NCBI GenBank assembly: GCA_023091735.1
Contig: JALKBU010001004.1
Span: 1-18,526, forward strand
From: Trichomonas tenax
Lineage: Eukaryota; Parabasalia; Trichomonadida; Trichomonadidae
Length of the DNA: 18,526 bases
Direction of reading: 5' to 3'
Below the pieces are notes generated by a model. That model did no database searches. It was not told where the DNA came from and saw only the letters and a program-made list of their open reading frames with translations. The number at the start of each line of letters is the position of its first letter. Within the stretch, counting starts at the first letter, position 1. Shown here in pieces: positions 1-8,286 of this stretch. The translations under genes and the position numbers were made by a program.

Positions 1-155
1 TCCCAGGCCACACCCGTGTTGTCATCTCCAACAAAGTCGGCTTCACACCATACACATTCGAGCAGTTCAAGGAGCTCCAGGCTAACCATGCCATCGTTGA
101 CTGCGGCAACCACGTCCGCCGTGTCTACCGCCGTGGCCCAATCCCAACACACTAA
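1..155 (+). CDS. RPL10: Large-subunit ribosomal protein uL16 (L10e/RPL10), C-terminal end only
   Basis: The reading frame starting at base 3 is open to a TAA at 153-155, giving about 50 residues; the gene begins before the window. The segment PGHTRVVISNKVGFTPYTF followed by a Phe/Glu-rich helix, then VDCGNHVRRVYRRGPIP, lines up with the C-terminus of eukaryotic RPL10 (uL16), which has PGRQKIHISKKWGFT, then GCGVKYIPNRGPL. uL16 is a 60S protein at the base of the peptidyl-transferase and tRNA corridor, and its late loading is part of 60S maturation. Codon use is strongly C-ending and GC-rich compared with everything downstream, as expected for a highly expressed ribosomal gene. The stop is followed directly by A (TAAA), matching the trichomonad poly(A) tetranucleotide overlapping the stop. 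The identity comes from a remembered family alignment, not a search. Confidence 0.87.
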   Translation, partial: PGHTRVVISNKVGFTPYTFEQFKELQANHAIVDCGNHVRRVYRRGPIPTH

Positions 156-156
156 A
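153..156 (+). terminator. TAAA poly(A)-type signal overlapping the uL16 stop
   Basis: The stop codon TAA plus the next base gives TAAA. In Trichomonas vaginalis the tetranucleotide UAAA, often overlapping the stop codon, serves as the cleavage/polyadenylation signal. The same arrangement occurs at 10365-10368 (-) and 17053-17056 (+). Function here is inferred. Confidence 0.5.
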
Positions 157-695
157 TTTATTTATTCTCGAGTTGAATAATAGGCACTCGTATTTAGGAC
201 CCCAATTAAATCAAGCTTAATCTCAAATTCGAATATATTATTTTCATAGAAAATTGAAATACTATAAGTTATGAAAATTAATGAATCTCAAGAGTTTTAA
301 ATTTAAATTCTTGGATCTATTATAATAAGGATTAATTCGTAGGAATAGATTATATCATCAAATATATTTTTGTTTTTATAATAAATGTATTGATGAATCT
401 ATTACACTTAACTTCAATGGTTTACACTAGAGCAGAAAGTTGTGATTATAGAGTTTTCAATTTTGAAATTAATAATTATTTGTTTGAATTCATGCACCAC
501 ATATCAAAATTATTACACATCTGGAAATATGTTTATGTATAAGAATAAACATAGTTAAGCACTATAACTTGATATAACATGAATTAAACCAACAATTTAG
601 ATAACAGAAGCTTGAAAAATAACAAGTACACATTAATAAAACACAATGTAGATATATGAAGAAACAATATTATAAACAACAAAATATGCCTAATA
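157..695. other. Intergenic, AT-rich, between convergent genes
   Basis: Roughly 540 bases separate the + strand uL16 end from the - strand coiled-coil gene end. The sequence is AT-rich with frequent stops in all frames. I see no coding remnant, RNA gene or clear repeat. Reading frames here that overlap 584-799 look like chance or antisense shadows. Confidence 0.6.
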
Positions 696-1307
696 TTATT
701 TTGGTATTTTAACAGTTGCACTCTTAGGTTTGTAACGCGAACTAACGATTTGTTCTGCTTTCGCAGCAAGACGCTTGTTTTGAGAATGCATTTGTTCAAT
801 TTTTTCTGTTTTTTCGCGAGAATCTTGTTGAATTCTTTCTATTTCACTTCTAAGCTGATCAATTTCATTCCTTAAAGATTTGTTGCCACTCTTTAAGTCA
901 TCAACTTGAACAGAAAGTTTATCAATTTCTTTTTTCTTCTTTTGCGCTTGTTGAAGTAGTGAATTTATTTCATCTTGAAAATGCCTATATGTCATTTCAT
1001 AGTCTTTCTGTGCTGCTTGAAGCATAGTATTGGCTTTAGACTCTTCAATTTTGATTTCTCTATCAAAAACATTGAATTCGTGTTGTCTAACTGGTTTTTT
1101 GTATGACGTTTGTGATGAAGCTATCTCTAATTCGAATTGCGCGTCTTTTAGTTTCTTTTTTGCCTCGATAATTTTATCTTTGTACTGTTTCATGCTTCTT
1201 TCAGCCTGAATTTTCTTAGATTCGTATTCTCCCTCCAATCTGATCTTTTCTGCCTGCATTTCGCCGATCTTTGCGATCAGATCAGACACAGGAATCGAAA
1301 AGTTCAT
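696..1307 (-). CDS. Coiled-coil protein, 203 aa
   Basis: An intact 203-codon frame runs from ATG (1305-1307) to TAA (696-698). Apart from a short N-terminus (MNFSIPVSDLIAKIGEM) and a basic, Pro/Lys-rich C-terminal tail ending in SATVKIPK, it is almost entirely charged heptad-like sequence rich in Lys, Glu, Gln and Leu. There are two helical stretches: about residues 10-65, and about 80-190 after a short break near SSQTSYKKPV. There are no membrane segments or cysteines. It is probably a structural or cytoskeletal scaffold, or a component of a larger coiled-coil assembly; trichomonads have many such proteins. No specific family can be named. It is convergent with uL16. No TCA-type initiator fits the consensus well upstream; the nearest is TCAAAT a few bases before ATG. 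The codon pattern and lack of interruptions support a real gene. Confidence 0.78.
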   Translation of the reverse strand: MNFSIPVSDLIAKIGEMQAEKIRLEGEYESKKIQAERSMKQYKDKIIEAKKKLKDAQFELEIASSQTSYKKPVRQHEFNVFDREIKIEESKANTMLQAAQKDYEMTYRHFQDEINSLLQQAQKKKKEIDKLSVQVDDLKSGNKSLRNEIDQLRSEIERIQQDSREKTEKIEQMHSQNKRLAAKAEQIVSSRYKPKSATVKIPK

Positions 1308-1680
1308 TATTTGATAAACGTCTTTATACGATAATGATGGATTTATGAACTAAAAATATAATATCTATCGCATTTTATATCAATCTATCCACTACTTATT
1401 GCCTAATATCATATAATATATTTTTCAAAAATTTCAAATCAAGGATTAGAACTTTTACGTATTATGTGTTTAAAAATATTCATGAGTACTACCAAGTTCT
1501 ATATTTGAATATGAATTTAACGATATATTTGAAAAAAAAATCGAATATTATTAAAATATGAACACTATATATGATACAATTTAAATATCTACATGTTTTA
1601 AAGCTATATGTTAAATTAGCTCCTTAAAACAGTTAAAATTGAATCAAAAACATATTCTCATAATAAAATAGATCAGTTAC
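1308..1680. other. Intergenic, AT-rich
   Basis: Very AT-rich, with runs such as ATATATTTTTC and a 9-A run near 1532. It holds the presumed upstream region of the coiled-coil gene (reading left from 1308). I see no gene or recognisable repeat. Confidence 0.5.
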
Positions 1681-2320
1681 CAGATAGTCAATGGATATAA
1701 GGACAAGAATAGATATCGAGAAATGAAATTTTGTTAATTTAATATAATCATTGTTATAGCATGAACATATATCTTTGTCATCAAAGTGTTCCACTAATAT
1801 CCATAATATTGATCTGGACCAATGTGAGAATTCTTATATTGGATGTACTTCAAGTACTTAAATGGACGATTGTTTTCGAAACAATTCTCAACTTCATAAT
1901 CTGAACAAAAATTTGTTTTAGAAGGAAAAGGAACTCTCAAACTTGATGGACACATATCTTCGTTTTATAAATAAACTCTTCCTATGATAATGCATCGATT
2001 GATCCAAATTACCTCCATTCAACTGGATAAACATCGTGTCTTAACTTATAAATGAATGAATTCGGGATGATTTTATTAAGAGAAAGAATAATGTTATCGA
2101 TGAATTCATCGGAGTATCTTTTCCCGAATAATAAAATTCAGTATAAGAGAAAAATGTTTTATTAGTTCCCTAATAGCTTCCTCTTACATAGCCTGTTGAA
2201 TTTCCATGTTTTCTGTAAAGCTCATTTGTCACATATTTCAAAATTAAAGTCGAAAATAAAAATCTTTCATAAAAACAAAATGGCACTTTTGTCGTGTAAT
2301 CATTTCCAAAAGTGTTATTG
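1681..2320 (-). pseudogene. Discoidin-like family copy A, heavily degraded
   Basis: On the - strand the conceptual product follows the other copies from start to end but changes frame several times. It carries KVPF and a hydrophobic stretch, then LILKYVTNELYRKHGNSTGY and VRGSY followed by a TAG. Next come YYSGKDTPMNSS, a frameshift, then SFIYKLRHDVYPVEW with a TAA and, shortly after, a TAG. After another frameshift it reads DMCPSS, later FKYLKYIQY and MDISGTL with two stops, and ends ICSCYNNDYIKLTK plus a hydrophobic tail. The pattern P-x-E-W-S-L-x-G-S-x-D-A-L-x-W, then F-K-Y-L-K-Y, resembles an F5/8 type C domain. The family's MTLLE start is ATA here instead of ATG. It is clearly non-functional and is the most decayed copy. 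Confidence 0.75.
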
Positions 2321-2439
2321 GCTTCAAAAACCGTTTAATATCATTATCGAAACATGGCATTTAAATGACCGGCCGTAATATTTATATAGATTGATATTAA
2401 TCTTTATCTGTATTTACGCCAGTTTGATATCATTTTTTG

Positions 2440-3018
2440 CTATCGAGGATCAAAAGTTATCAATACAAGAATTGAAATTGAATATTGCAATTTTGTTAAT
2501 TTTAAATAATCATTATTATAACAGGAATAAACTGTGACAACATTCAAAAGAGTTCCACTAACATCCATTCCAAGGTGAGAAATGAATCCGTAAAAATTAT
2601 CGAAAGTATAGGATGAAATTTTGAATTGAGTGTACTTTAAATACTTAAATGATTTCGAATTAAGAAATGTAAATTTGAACTCTTATTCTTTGCAATAATA
2701 TGAACGAGAAAATGATGGATATTTCAAATGAGAAAGGCATATATCTTCTTTCTAATTTATAAGTTCTATCCAAGAAACTGCATCATTGGATTCGATTAAA
2801 CTCCATTCGATAGGATAAATATCTTGTCTTAGCTTCCAAATGAATGAAGTATGAATGGTTTTGTTGCGAGGGAAGAATAAAGTAATTGATGAATTAATTG
2901 GAGTATCATAACCTGAAATCACATATTTCAAAATAAAAGTTGAAAATAAAAATGTTACCTCATTGCTTAATGACACTTTTATTGAGTGCCATCGTTCTAA
3001 AAGTGTCATATGTAGCAT
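2440..3018 (-). pseudogene. Discoidin-like family copy B, with two stops and an internal deletion
   Basis: A single frame runs from ATG (3016-3018; a second ATG at 3007-3009) to TAG (2440-2442), broken by TAG at 2752-2754 and TAA at 2683-2685. This copy best preserves the family N-terminus: MTLLERWHSIKVSLSNEV, a hydrophobic FLFSTFILKYVI, then an abrupt join to SGYDTPINSSITLFF. Compared with copies D, E and F, about 33 codons are missing in frame between KYVI and SG. Downstream come SFIWKLRQDIYPIEW and SNDAVSWIELIN, then the stops, FKYLKYTQF, GMDVSGTLL, SCYNNDYLKLTK and a hydrophobic end. The domain resemblance is F5/8 type C (discoidin). It shows that the region before KYVI in the other copies is also decayed coding sequence. 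Confidence 0.78.
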
Positions 3019-3057
3019 CTAAAACATCTTATAATCATTTACTGATTTGAAGCAAAG

Positions 3058-3360
3058 TTAATATAAATGCTGTCGAATTGACAATATTGAAGTCAATTCC
3101 ATCGATTGAGCAAAAAATGAATTATTAATTTCTAAATGTTTCAAATTGGAAGGACTAATATCTTCTCTCTTATTTATAGGTTCTATCCAAGAAATTGCAT
3201 CATTGAACCCAGATAAATTCCATTTGATAGGATAAGCGTTGTATCTTAGCTTCCAAATGAACGAAGTTTGGATGATTTTGTTGCGAGATAAATTCATTAG
3301 AGTCCCAGAACCAGAATAATATAATTCATTATAGGGGATAAAGGTTTTAGAGGCATAATG
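3058..3360 (-). pseudogene. Discoidin-like family copy C, truncated at both ends
   Basis: The open segment aligns only with the middle of the family: ASKTFIPYNELYYSGSGT, then RNKIIQTSFIWKLR, AYPIKWNLSGFNDAISW, IEPINKREDISPSN and a short tail near the EVEF position. The N-terminal KYVI/ELYKKHG block and the whole C-terminal half (FKYLKYTQF, DVSGTL, CSCYNN) are absent. About nine codons are also missing between SGSGT and RNKII compared with copy D. There is no internal stop, but without either end it cannot encode the full domain, so I call it a pseudogene fragment. It lies only 40 bases from copy B in the same orientation. Confidence 0.7.
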
Positions 3361-3568
3361 TAACCCCAACTTTTATAGTATCTTTCTAATGGCTCTTTTA
3401 CATCAATGGGATGAATGCTGATTAATTTATTGAATCAAGTATTAACTAGTCAATAAGCGTTTAGAAATCTATATTAAAAATTGAGCAAACACCAACTTCG
3501 AAGTTGATTCGTAAAATCGCTATTTCCCACATATGTTTAAGAGTCTGTCATGAATATGAATACTGTTA
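3361..3568. other. Spacer between copy C and the second remnant
   Basis: The - strand shows only short open stretches that align with none of the neighbours, although the bases at the 3360s probably come from a rearranged breakpoint of copy C. Nothing else is recognisable. Confidence 0.4.
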
Positions 3569-4213
3569 TCAAAATAGTAATTCTACAATAATTTTGATAA
3601 TAACAATATGATTTATAAAATTGATAACAGAAACTTTTACCCATAATGATATAATATGAACATCAGCACGATTAGAAGGTATTCTAAGGTTTTTATATGT
3701 TGGCTCTTACCCATTATAACCAATGCTGAAAAATCAATTAGTTCCTCCAGGAAATCCATCTAACAAAGTAACACTCGTATCAGATAAAAGAAGTCCTCCC
3801 CATTTGCAATATCGCTCATTTCTGTTAGCTTGGATATCAATTGGATTGTATCCGGAAACGTTGTAGTGATGGACGTTATCATGAAAAATGTCTTTTATAA
3901 AAATGGGATTTTATTCTTGCTGCCAAACGTTATGTATCTTTAATTCGGGATAAAGTAATGCAAATGTGTATTTGTCATCGCGATGACGATGCTCACGTGA
4001 TAGTGATGTCAAAATGGAATATCGATTAGGATCATCACTCCATTTCGCGTCATCCGTTGTGTTAAAGACACCATACTTGATATAATGGTAGAATATCTCG
4101 AGAATTGTCCATTTGTGAATACAACCATATGTGAAATTCCCATATTTAACATTGCGGAAAGAAAAACATATTTTAGGAAAAGTGATGGTTAAGGTTACTT
4201 TACAAGGATTTGA
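3569..4213 (-). pseudogene. Remnant of a second trichomonad surface-protein-like family
   Basis: One - strand frame from about 4213 to TGA 3569-3571 reads continuously except for three stops: TAA 3911-3913, TGA 3734-3736 and TAA 3707-3709. Recognisable blocks in order are SNPCKVTLTITFPKICFSF, RNVKYGNFTYGCIHKWTILE, KYGVFNTTDDAKWSDDPNRY, DDKYTFALLYPEL, then, after the stop, NVSGYNPIDIQAN, CKWGGLLLSDTSVTLLDG, FFSIG and IPSNRADVHIISLWVKV. The order LYPEL, GY-x-P-I, WGGL, LLDG, an aromatic-rich F-x-IG, then IP recalls a domain found in hypothetical trichomonad proteins and, as I remember it, at the C-terminus of cnidarian skeletal-matrix proteins. That link is from memory. The TGA sits where an aromatic residue, probably Trp (TGG to TGA), is expected. 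It is not related to the discoidin-like copies around it. Confidence 0.65.
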
Positions 4214-4493
4214 TCATCTTTAAGACATAACACTGGTCAATATGATTTCAATTGATAATCAATTTCTTAATGAATTCGAAAGAATATGTTTATCATTATT
4301 ATAAAGGACCAGTCTATCTCTTTGGGTTATCAATATCTTATTTAAATATTTACTAAACAAACATTGTGAATATTATCTTAAAGATTTGGATTATTTCGCA
4401 TTCTTCACACATTTATTTAGATATAGAATTGAAGTTTAAATTGATGAATTTTGAAATTTTGATTATGATTCTTTTAGTTGATATGTTATTAAG
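4214..4493. other. Spacer upstream of the remnant
   Basis: The - strand frame of the remnant meets TGA at 4214-4216. Beyond it, short open pieces in other frames may be a further decayed N-terminus, but nothing is recognisable. The rest is AT-rich. Confidence 0.35.
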
Positions 4494-5160
4494 TCACGAA
4501 GCGTCAAAAGTCATAAATACAAGTATTGAAATTGAATATTGTAATTTTGTTAATTTAACATAATCATTATTATAGCAGGAACATACTGTTTCATCACTTA
4601 AAAGTGTTCCGCTAACATCCATTCCTAAGTTTGTAATTAATCCGTAAAAATTATGGAAATTATAGTATGAATTTTTGAATTGTGTGTATTTCAAATACTT
4701 AAATGATTTCGAATTTATAAATGGAAACTCAACTTCATATGTTTTGCAATAATAAGATTTAGCTGATCCTAAGTATTTTATATCAGAAGGGCACATATCT
4801 TCTTTCTTATTTATAAGTTCCACCCATGTTAGTGCATCAACAGAGCCGCTTAAACTCCATTCCACAGGATATACATCTCCTCGTAGATTCCAAATGAATG
4901 AAGCTGGTATGACTTTATTAAGAGGAAAGAAAAATGTTATCGATGAATTCATGGGAGTATCATTGCCTGAATAATAAGATGAATTATAAGGGAAAAAATT
5001 TTTATCAGTTCCTTGATAGCTTCCTCTTACGTAATCTGTTGAATATCCATGTTTTTTGTAAAGCTCATTTATCACATATTTCAAAGCAAAAGTTGGAAAT
5101 CAAAATCCAATTTCATTGATAAATGTCACTTTTTAGTTAATTACATCACAAAAGTGTCAT
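4494..5160 (-). pseudogene. Discoidin-like family copy D, least damaged
   Basis: The frame is open from after TGA 5100-5102 to its own TGA 4494-4496, about 202 codons. It has KYVINELYKKHGYSTDYVRG, YYSGNDTPMNSSITFFF, SFIWNLRGDVYPVEWSLSGS, DALTWVELINKKEDMCPS, EVEFPF, FKYLKYTQF, YGLITNLGMDVSGTLL, CSCYNNDYVKLTK and a hydrophobic C-terminus. The W-S-L-x-G-S-x-D, then F-K-Y-L-K-Y and DVSGTL blocks match the layout of an F5/8 type C (discoidin) domain. However, the codon before KYVI is TTG, not ATG. The upstream family sequence (MTLL at 5157-5159 reading left) is broken by TGA, TAA, a 2-nt frameshift and the TGA at 5100-5102. The first in-frame ATG is the M of PMNSS, which would lose a quarter of the domain. 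It is probably dead, but recently so. Confidence 0.68.
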
Positions 5161-5277
5161 CGGTGTTTCAATTTTTACAATCATTTACTCAGCCGATACA
5201 TGTCAAGATTACATCCATCACTCTCAAGAGATTTAGAAATACAACGATTGATTTAGTTATGATTACTCGTAATATGT
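5161..5277. other. Short spacer between copies D and E
   Basis: Unremarkable AT-rich sequence; no coding or regulatory signal seen. Confidence 0.4.
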
Positions 5278-5912
5278 CTATAGAGAATCAAAAATAACAA
5301 ATACAAGGATTGAATGTTGCAATTTTGTCAATTTAATATAACCATTATGATAACACGAACATATTATGACATCATTCATAAGTGTTCCACTAACATCCAT
5401 TCCTTGGCTTATAATCAATCTTTGATAATAGGATGAATCATAGTTTGAATTTGGGAATTGTGTATACTTCAAAAATTTAAATGCTCGTGAATTAGCAAAT
5501 GGAAATTCAACTTCATATTCTTTGCAATAATATGAATGTGAAAATGCAAGATTTTTCAAATTGGAAGGACACATATCTTCTTTCTTATATATTAGCTCCA
5601 CCCATGAAAGAGCATCAATGGAACCAGATAAACTCCATTCAGCAGGATAAACATCTCCTTGCAGATTCCAAATGAATGAAGTTGGAATGATTTTGTTGCG
5701 AGGGAAGAATAAAGTAATTCATGAATTAATTGTGGTACCATAACCTGAATAATAATATTAATCGAAGGCGAAAAAATATTTATCTGAGCCTGGATAGCTT
5801 CCTCTTACGTAGTCTGTTGAATTTCCATGTATTATGTAAAGCTTATTTATCACATACTTCAAAATGTAAATTGAAAATCAAAAATTTACCTCATAACAAA
5901 ATGAAACTTTTA
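5278..5912 (-). pseudogene. Discoidin-like family copy E, one frame with three internal stops
   Basis: All of the family blocks lie in one - strand frame: KVSFCYEVNF, FSIYILKYVINKLY, HGNSTDYVRGSYPGSDKYFF, YYYSGYGTTINS, ITLFFPRNKIIPTSFIWNL, QGDVYPAEWSLSGSIDALSW, VELIYKKEDMCPS, EVEFPF, FKFLKYTQF, MDVSGTL, CSCYHNGYIKLTK and a hydrophobic end at TAG 5278-5280. The frame is interrupted by TGA 5878-5880, TAA 5758-5760 and TGA 5719-5721, and no start codon is seen. The absence of frameshifts suggests fairly recent decay. The TGA at 5878-5880 falls at the same codon as the TGA of copy D (5100-5102). Confidence 0.75.
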
Positions 5913-6700
5913 GCCGCATTCTACTATAGAAAAATTATTCGCAGCACATCAATCAATTTTTTACGAATTCAAAGAATCTTCATTCCAACGGATCTATAGT
6001 TGATGGTCTATTACGCTATGCAATTGAATAAAGTCAAGTTTGATGTATATGGTCAAAACAGCATTTCAATTACAAATTTGAAAAATATGACTTAATTTTT
6101 TATTTTGATCTAATACAAATATTATGAAGGAAAACAACGATATAATATATATAAATAAGATATATACTTATTGGATATTAACATTATTTAAGATTGTAGT
6201 TGATTGTGAACACAATATGACATCATGACAAATGATGAAAGTGTTTTCACTTTTTTTTTGAAATTGCACAAAAAAATCAGTTTCGCTTTTATAGAGTTAT
6301 TCAAGTTACAAGGCCTTGATTTTTTATTTTGCTCTATAGATTCCGATTCAGAATCATTCGGCCTATCTATGCATACGCTTAAATTGATCTATACTTTGCT
6401 ATTGGTCACTATATTCAAGCAAGAAAAAATTTTGATACCCAAATTGTGCAAAAAAATGACGGATGTCAAAATTGTGATATTTGAGTGACTTATAATCGAA
6501 ATAGAAACTTCAAACCATATCTATAATGCTTAAATTGGATAGGGTTTATAATGATGTTATTATAACATTTCAACTTATTCTCTATCTTTCTGCGCTAAAC
6601 ACACCCTTGCACGCCCTATAATATAATACGCCTCAGATTCTTTCAAGATCCTATTGAAGATAAGGTACATCAATAATATATTAGATCAATCAATCTCATA
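5913..6700. other. Spacer within the array; weak small frame at 6225-6488
   Basis: Mostly AT-rich without a clear gene. An 87-codon + strand frame (ATG 6225-6227 to TGA) is present. The opposite strand is open through much of the same stretch and neither product resembles anything I know, so I do not call a gene. The - strand piece around 6590-6680 (LIFNRILKESEAYY) could belong to the next fragment, but this is not secure. Confidence 0.35.
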
Positions 6701-6901
6701 TTATTGCCATTCAATCTGAAGTCCAAAGATAATGTTGGGAATCTTAGAACGTAAAAAATCCAAAACCTGAAGTTGTTGATAAACATCAAGATTTTTAACT
6801 TCTTCATCCAATAGTGATAAACATGCAGGATCATGTGCCAAGGAAATTTTAAATTTATTCTTGAAATAATGGAGCATTGAAATAACAAATTTTTGATTAA
6901 A
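6701..6901 (-). pseudogene. Unidentified coding fragment, about 66 codons
   Basis: Between TAA 6902-6904 and TAA 6701-6703 the - strand reads as good protein sequence: an internal ATG (6875-6877), MLHYFKNKFKISLAHDPACL, SLLDEEVKNLDVYQQLQVLD, then FLRSKIPNIIFGLQIEWQ. The mix of acidic and Leu-rich helical residues and the codon choice look like a real former gene, unlike the overlapping frame at 6670-6888, which is a shadow. It matches neither neighbouring family. It could be a very short gene (58 aa from the ATG), but a fragment of a larger, possibly leucine-rich or helical-repeat protein is more likely. No function is proposed. Confidence 0.4.
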
Positions 6902-6967
6902 TTATAGCAATTAAAAAAAACAATTGCTTGAATAATGACAATAACATGTTTTGTGAATATACTTATC

Positions 6968-7660
6968 TTATGATTCTGACATTAGGATGAATATAACTGC
7001 TGATAGAGAAAACTTCATTTTCGAGATTAAAAAGTTGTCGATATTATTACATGTACATGACTGAGTATCATATAAAAGTGAACCGCTGGCATCAAATCCA
7101 AGAATACTAATTAGTCCTTTCCAACCTGAATCTGAATCATAATACGATTTTGCGAATAGCGTATACTTAAAGTATTTAAATTCTCCTAAATTATTAATAG
7201 GAAGCTCAACTTCAATGGGTTGACACCTTTTCAATGAAAAATAAGCATTTCCTGATTTTCTAATGGACACATTGACTCGTTTCTGTAGATCAATTGCATC
7301 CAATACAGGGCATTCATAGATCCATAAAAACTCCATTCTGTCGCAAATATATCACCAGATAAAAGATATATAAACGAAGTTGGCTTGATTTTGTGTCTAT
7401 GAAAGTGCATTATTATTAAAGATCATATAGGAGTGCCATATCCCGAATAATAAGGTGAATGTAAATTATAAAAATTTTGAGATGAGTTGTAATACTTGCC
7501 AACAATATATCTTGTGGAATTCCCATGCCTTTTGTATAATTTATCAATGACATATTTCATTATTACCAATGAATATCATTACGAAAAACTTTAGAAAAAA
7601 TGACACTTTTGTTAGAACACATCATAACAATGCTCACCATTCTAAAACGATCTTAGCATA
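6968..7660 (-). pseudogene. Discoidin-like family copy F, divergent, with stop and frameshift
   Basis: Starting at ATG 7558-7560 the frame reads MKYVIDKLYKRHGNSTRYIV, YYSGYGTPI, then TGA 7423-7425. It continues KIKPTSFIYLLSGDIFATEW, GSMNALYWMQLI and ESMCPLENQ, and shifts frame near 7250-7262. The second frame, down to TAA 6968-6970, gives NAYFSLKRCQPIEVELPI, FKYFKYTLF, GLISILGFDASGSLL, CTCNNIDNFL and a hydrophobic C-terminus. Further upstream to about 7660 are decayed traces of the N-terminal MTLLE/KVS block. It is the most divergent copy and the last one in the array. It is clearly a pseudogene because of the stop plus the frameshift. The domain resemblance is F5/8 type C. Confidence 0.73.
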
Positions 7661-8286
7661 AATGTAAAAACGATCAAAAATTGGTAGTAATGATGATAAA
7701 ATCGTGTGCTATCGACTTATTTGTGGTGAAAATAAACACCAATCGGCAATTCCAAGCACTTCATTATGTTAAACACGCTTATTCTTATTGAATAATGTCT
7801 CATATTTTGTGATTTAAAAAACAATGAAAGACACGCTTGGTGTAGTCAAAGAATGAAGATGCAAGAAAATATTCAATGTAAATAATAGCTTTTAGCAATG
7901 AAAATAGAGATGATCACAAATTTCGAAATTTTTCGTTCAAAAATCGATTTTTGGTTGTTTCTCAATGAGAATATGATATATTTTGAATATAAAGAGAAAA
8001 ATAACTTTTTTCAATCCCGAGAGATTTGTTTGAAGTATTATCGCAGTACATGATGTTTTTATTCATTTTAGATAAGAAGATTAAAAACTCTAGTTCATGT
8101 GCTACTATTTTCTTCGTGTTCCGATCAATTAGTTTCTAGTATATATCAAAATAATCAGAAAAGTTTCATGTATTGGTAAATTTCGAAATCTAATGAATAA
8201 AACCATAAAACATGTTAAGTATAGCATATAGGTAATATGTTTTTAAGATTTTAAAGTGAAAAAATATTAACCTTAAATAAATTGCA
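7661..8286. other. Intergenic; upstream region of the OYE gene
   Basis: AT-rich, between copy F and the oxidoreductase gene. No coding remnant is seen. Nothing matching a TCAYWW initiator occurs in the last 50 bases before the ATG at 8287, so the promoter element of the next gene is not identified. Confidence 0.5.

Noticed and set aside
2196..2378. Plus-strand open frames at 2196-2378, 4934-5119, 5049-5297 and 5730-5999
   Set aside because: They lie antisense to the discoidin-like copies and their products are simply the reverse complement of conserved - strand blocks.
2971..3008. Perfect inverted repeat TGACACTTTTA / TAAAAGTGTCA before the discoidin-like copies, at first taken as a shared promoter dyad
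   Set aside because: In copy B the bases are coding: they spell MTLLE and IKVSL of an intact N-terminus. The same word before copies A, D and F is the decayed version of this coding block, so no promoter is needed to explain it there.
4494..5912. Reassigned TGA codon (alternative genetic code) as an explanation for stops in D, E, F and the second remnant
   Set aside because: TAA and TAG interrupt the same families at other sites, frameshifts occur too, and the intact genes contain no in-frame TGA.
1681..7660. Introns joining the discoidin-like pieces into working genes
   Set aside because: The interruptions are mostly single in-frame stops or one- to two-base frameshifts with no room for an intron, and I saw no trichomonad-type 5' splice site with its fused branch point/3' splice signal at the breaks.
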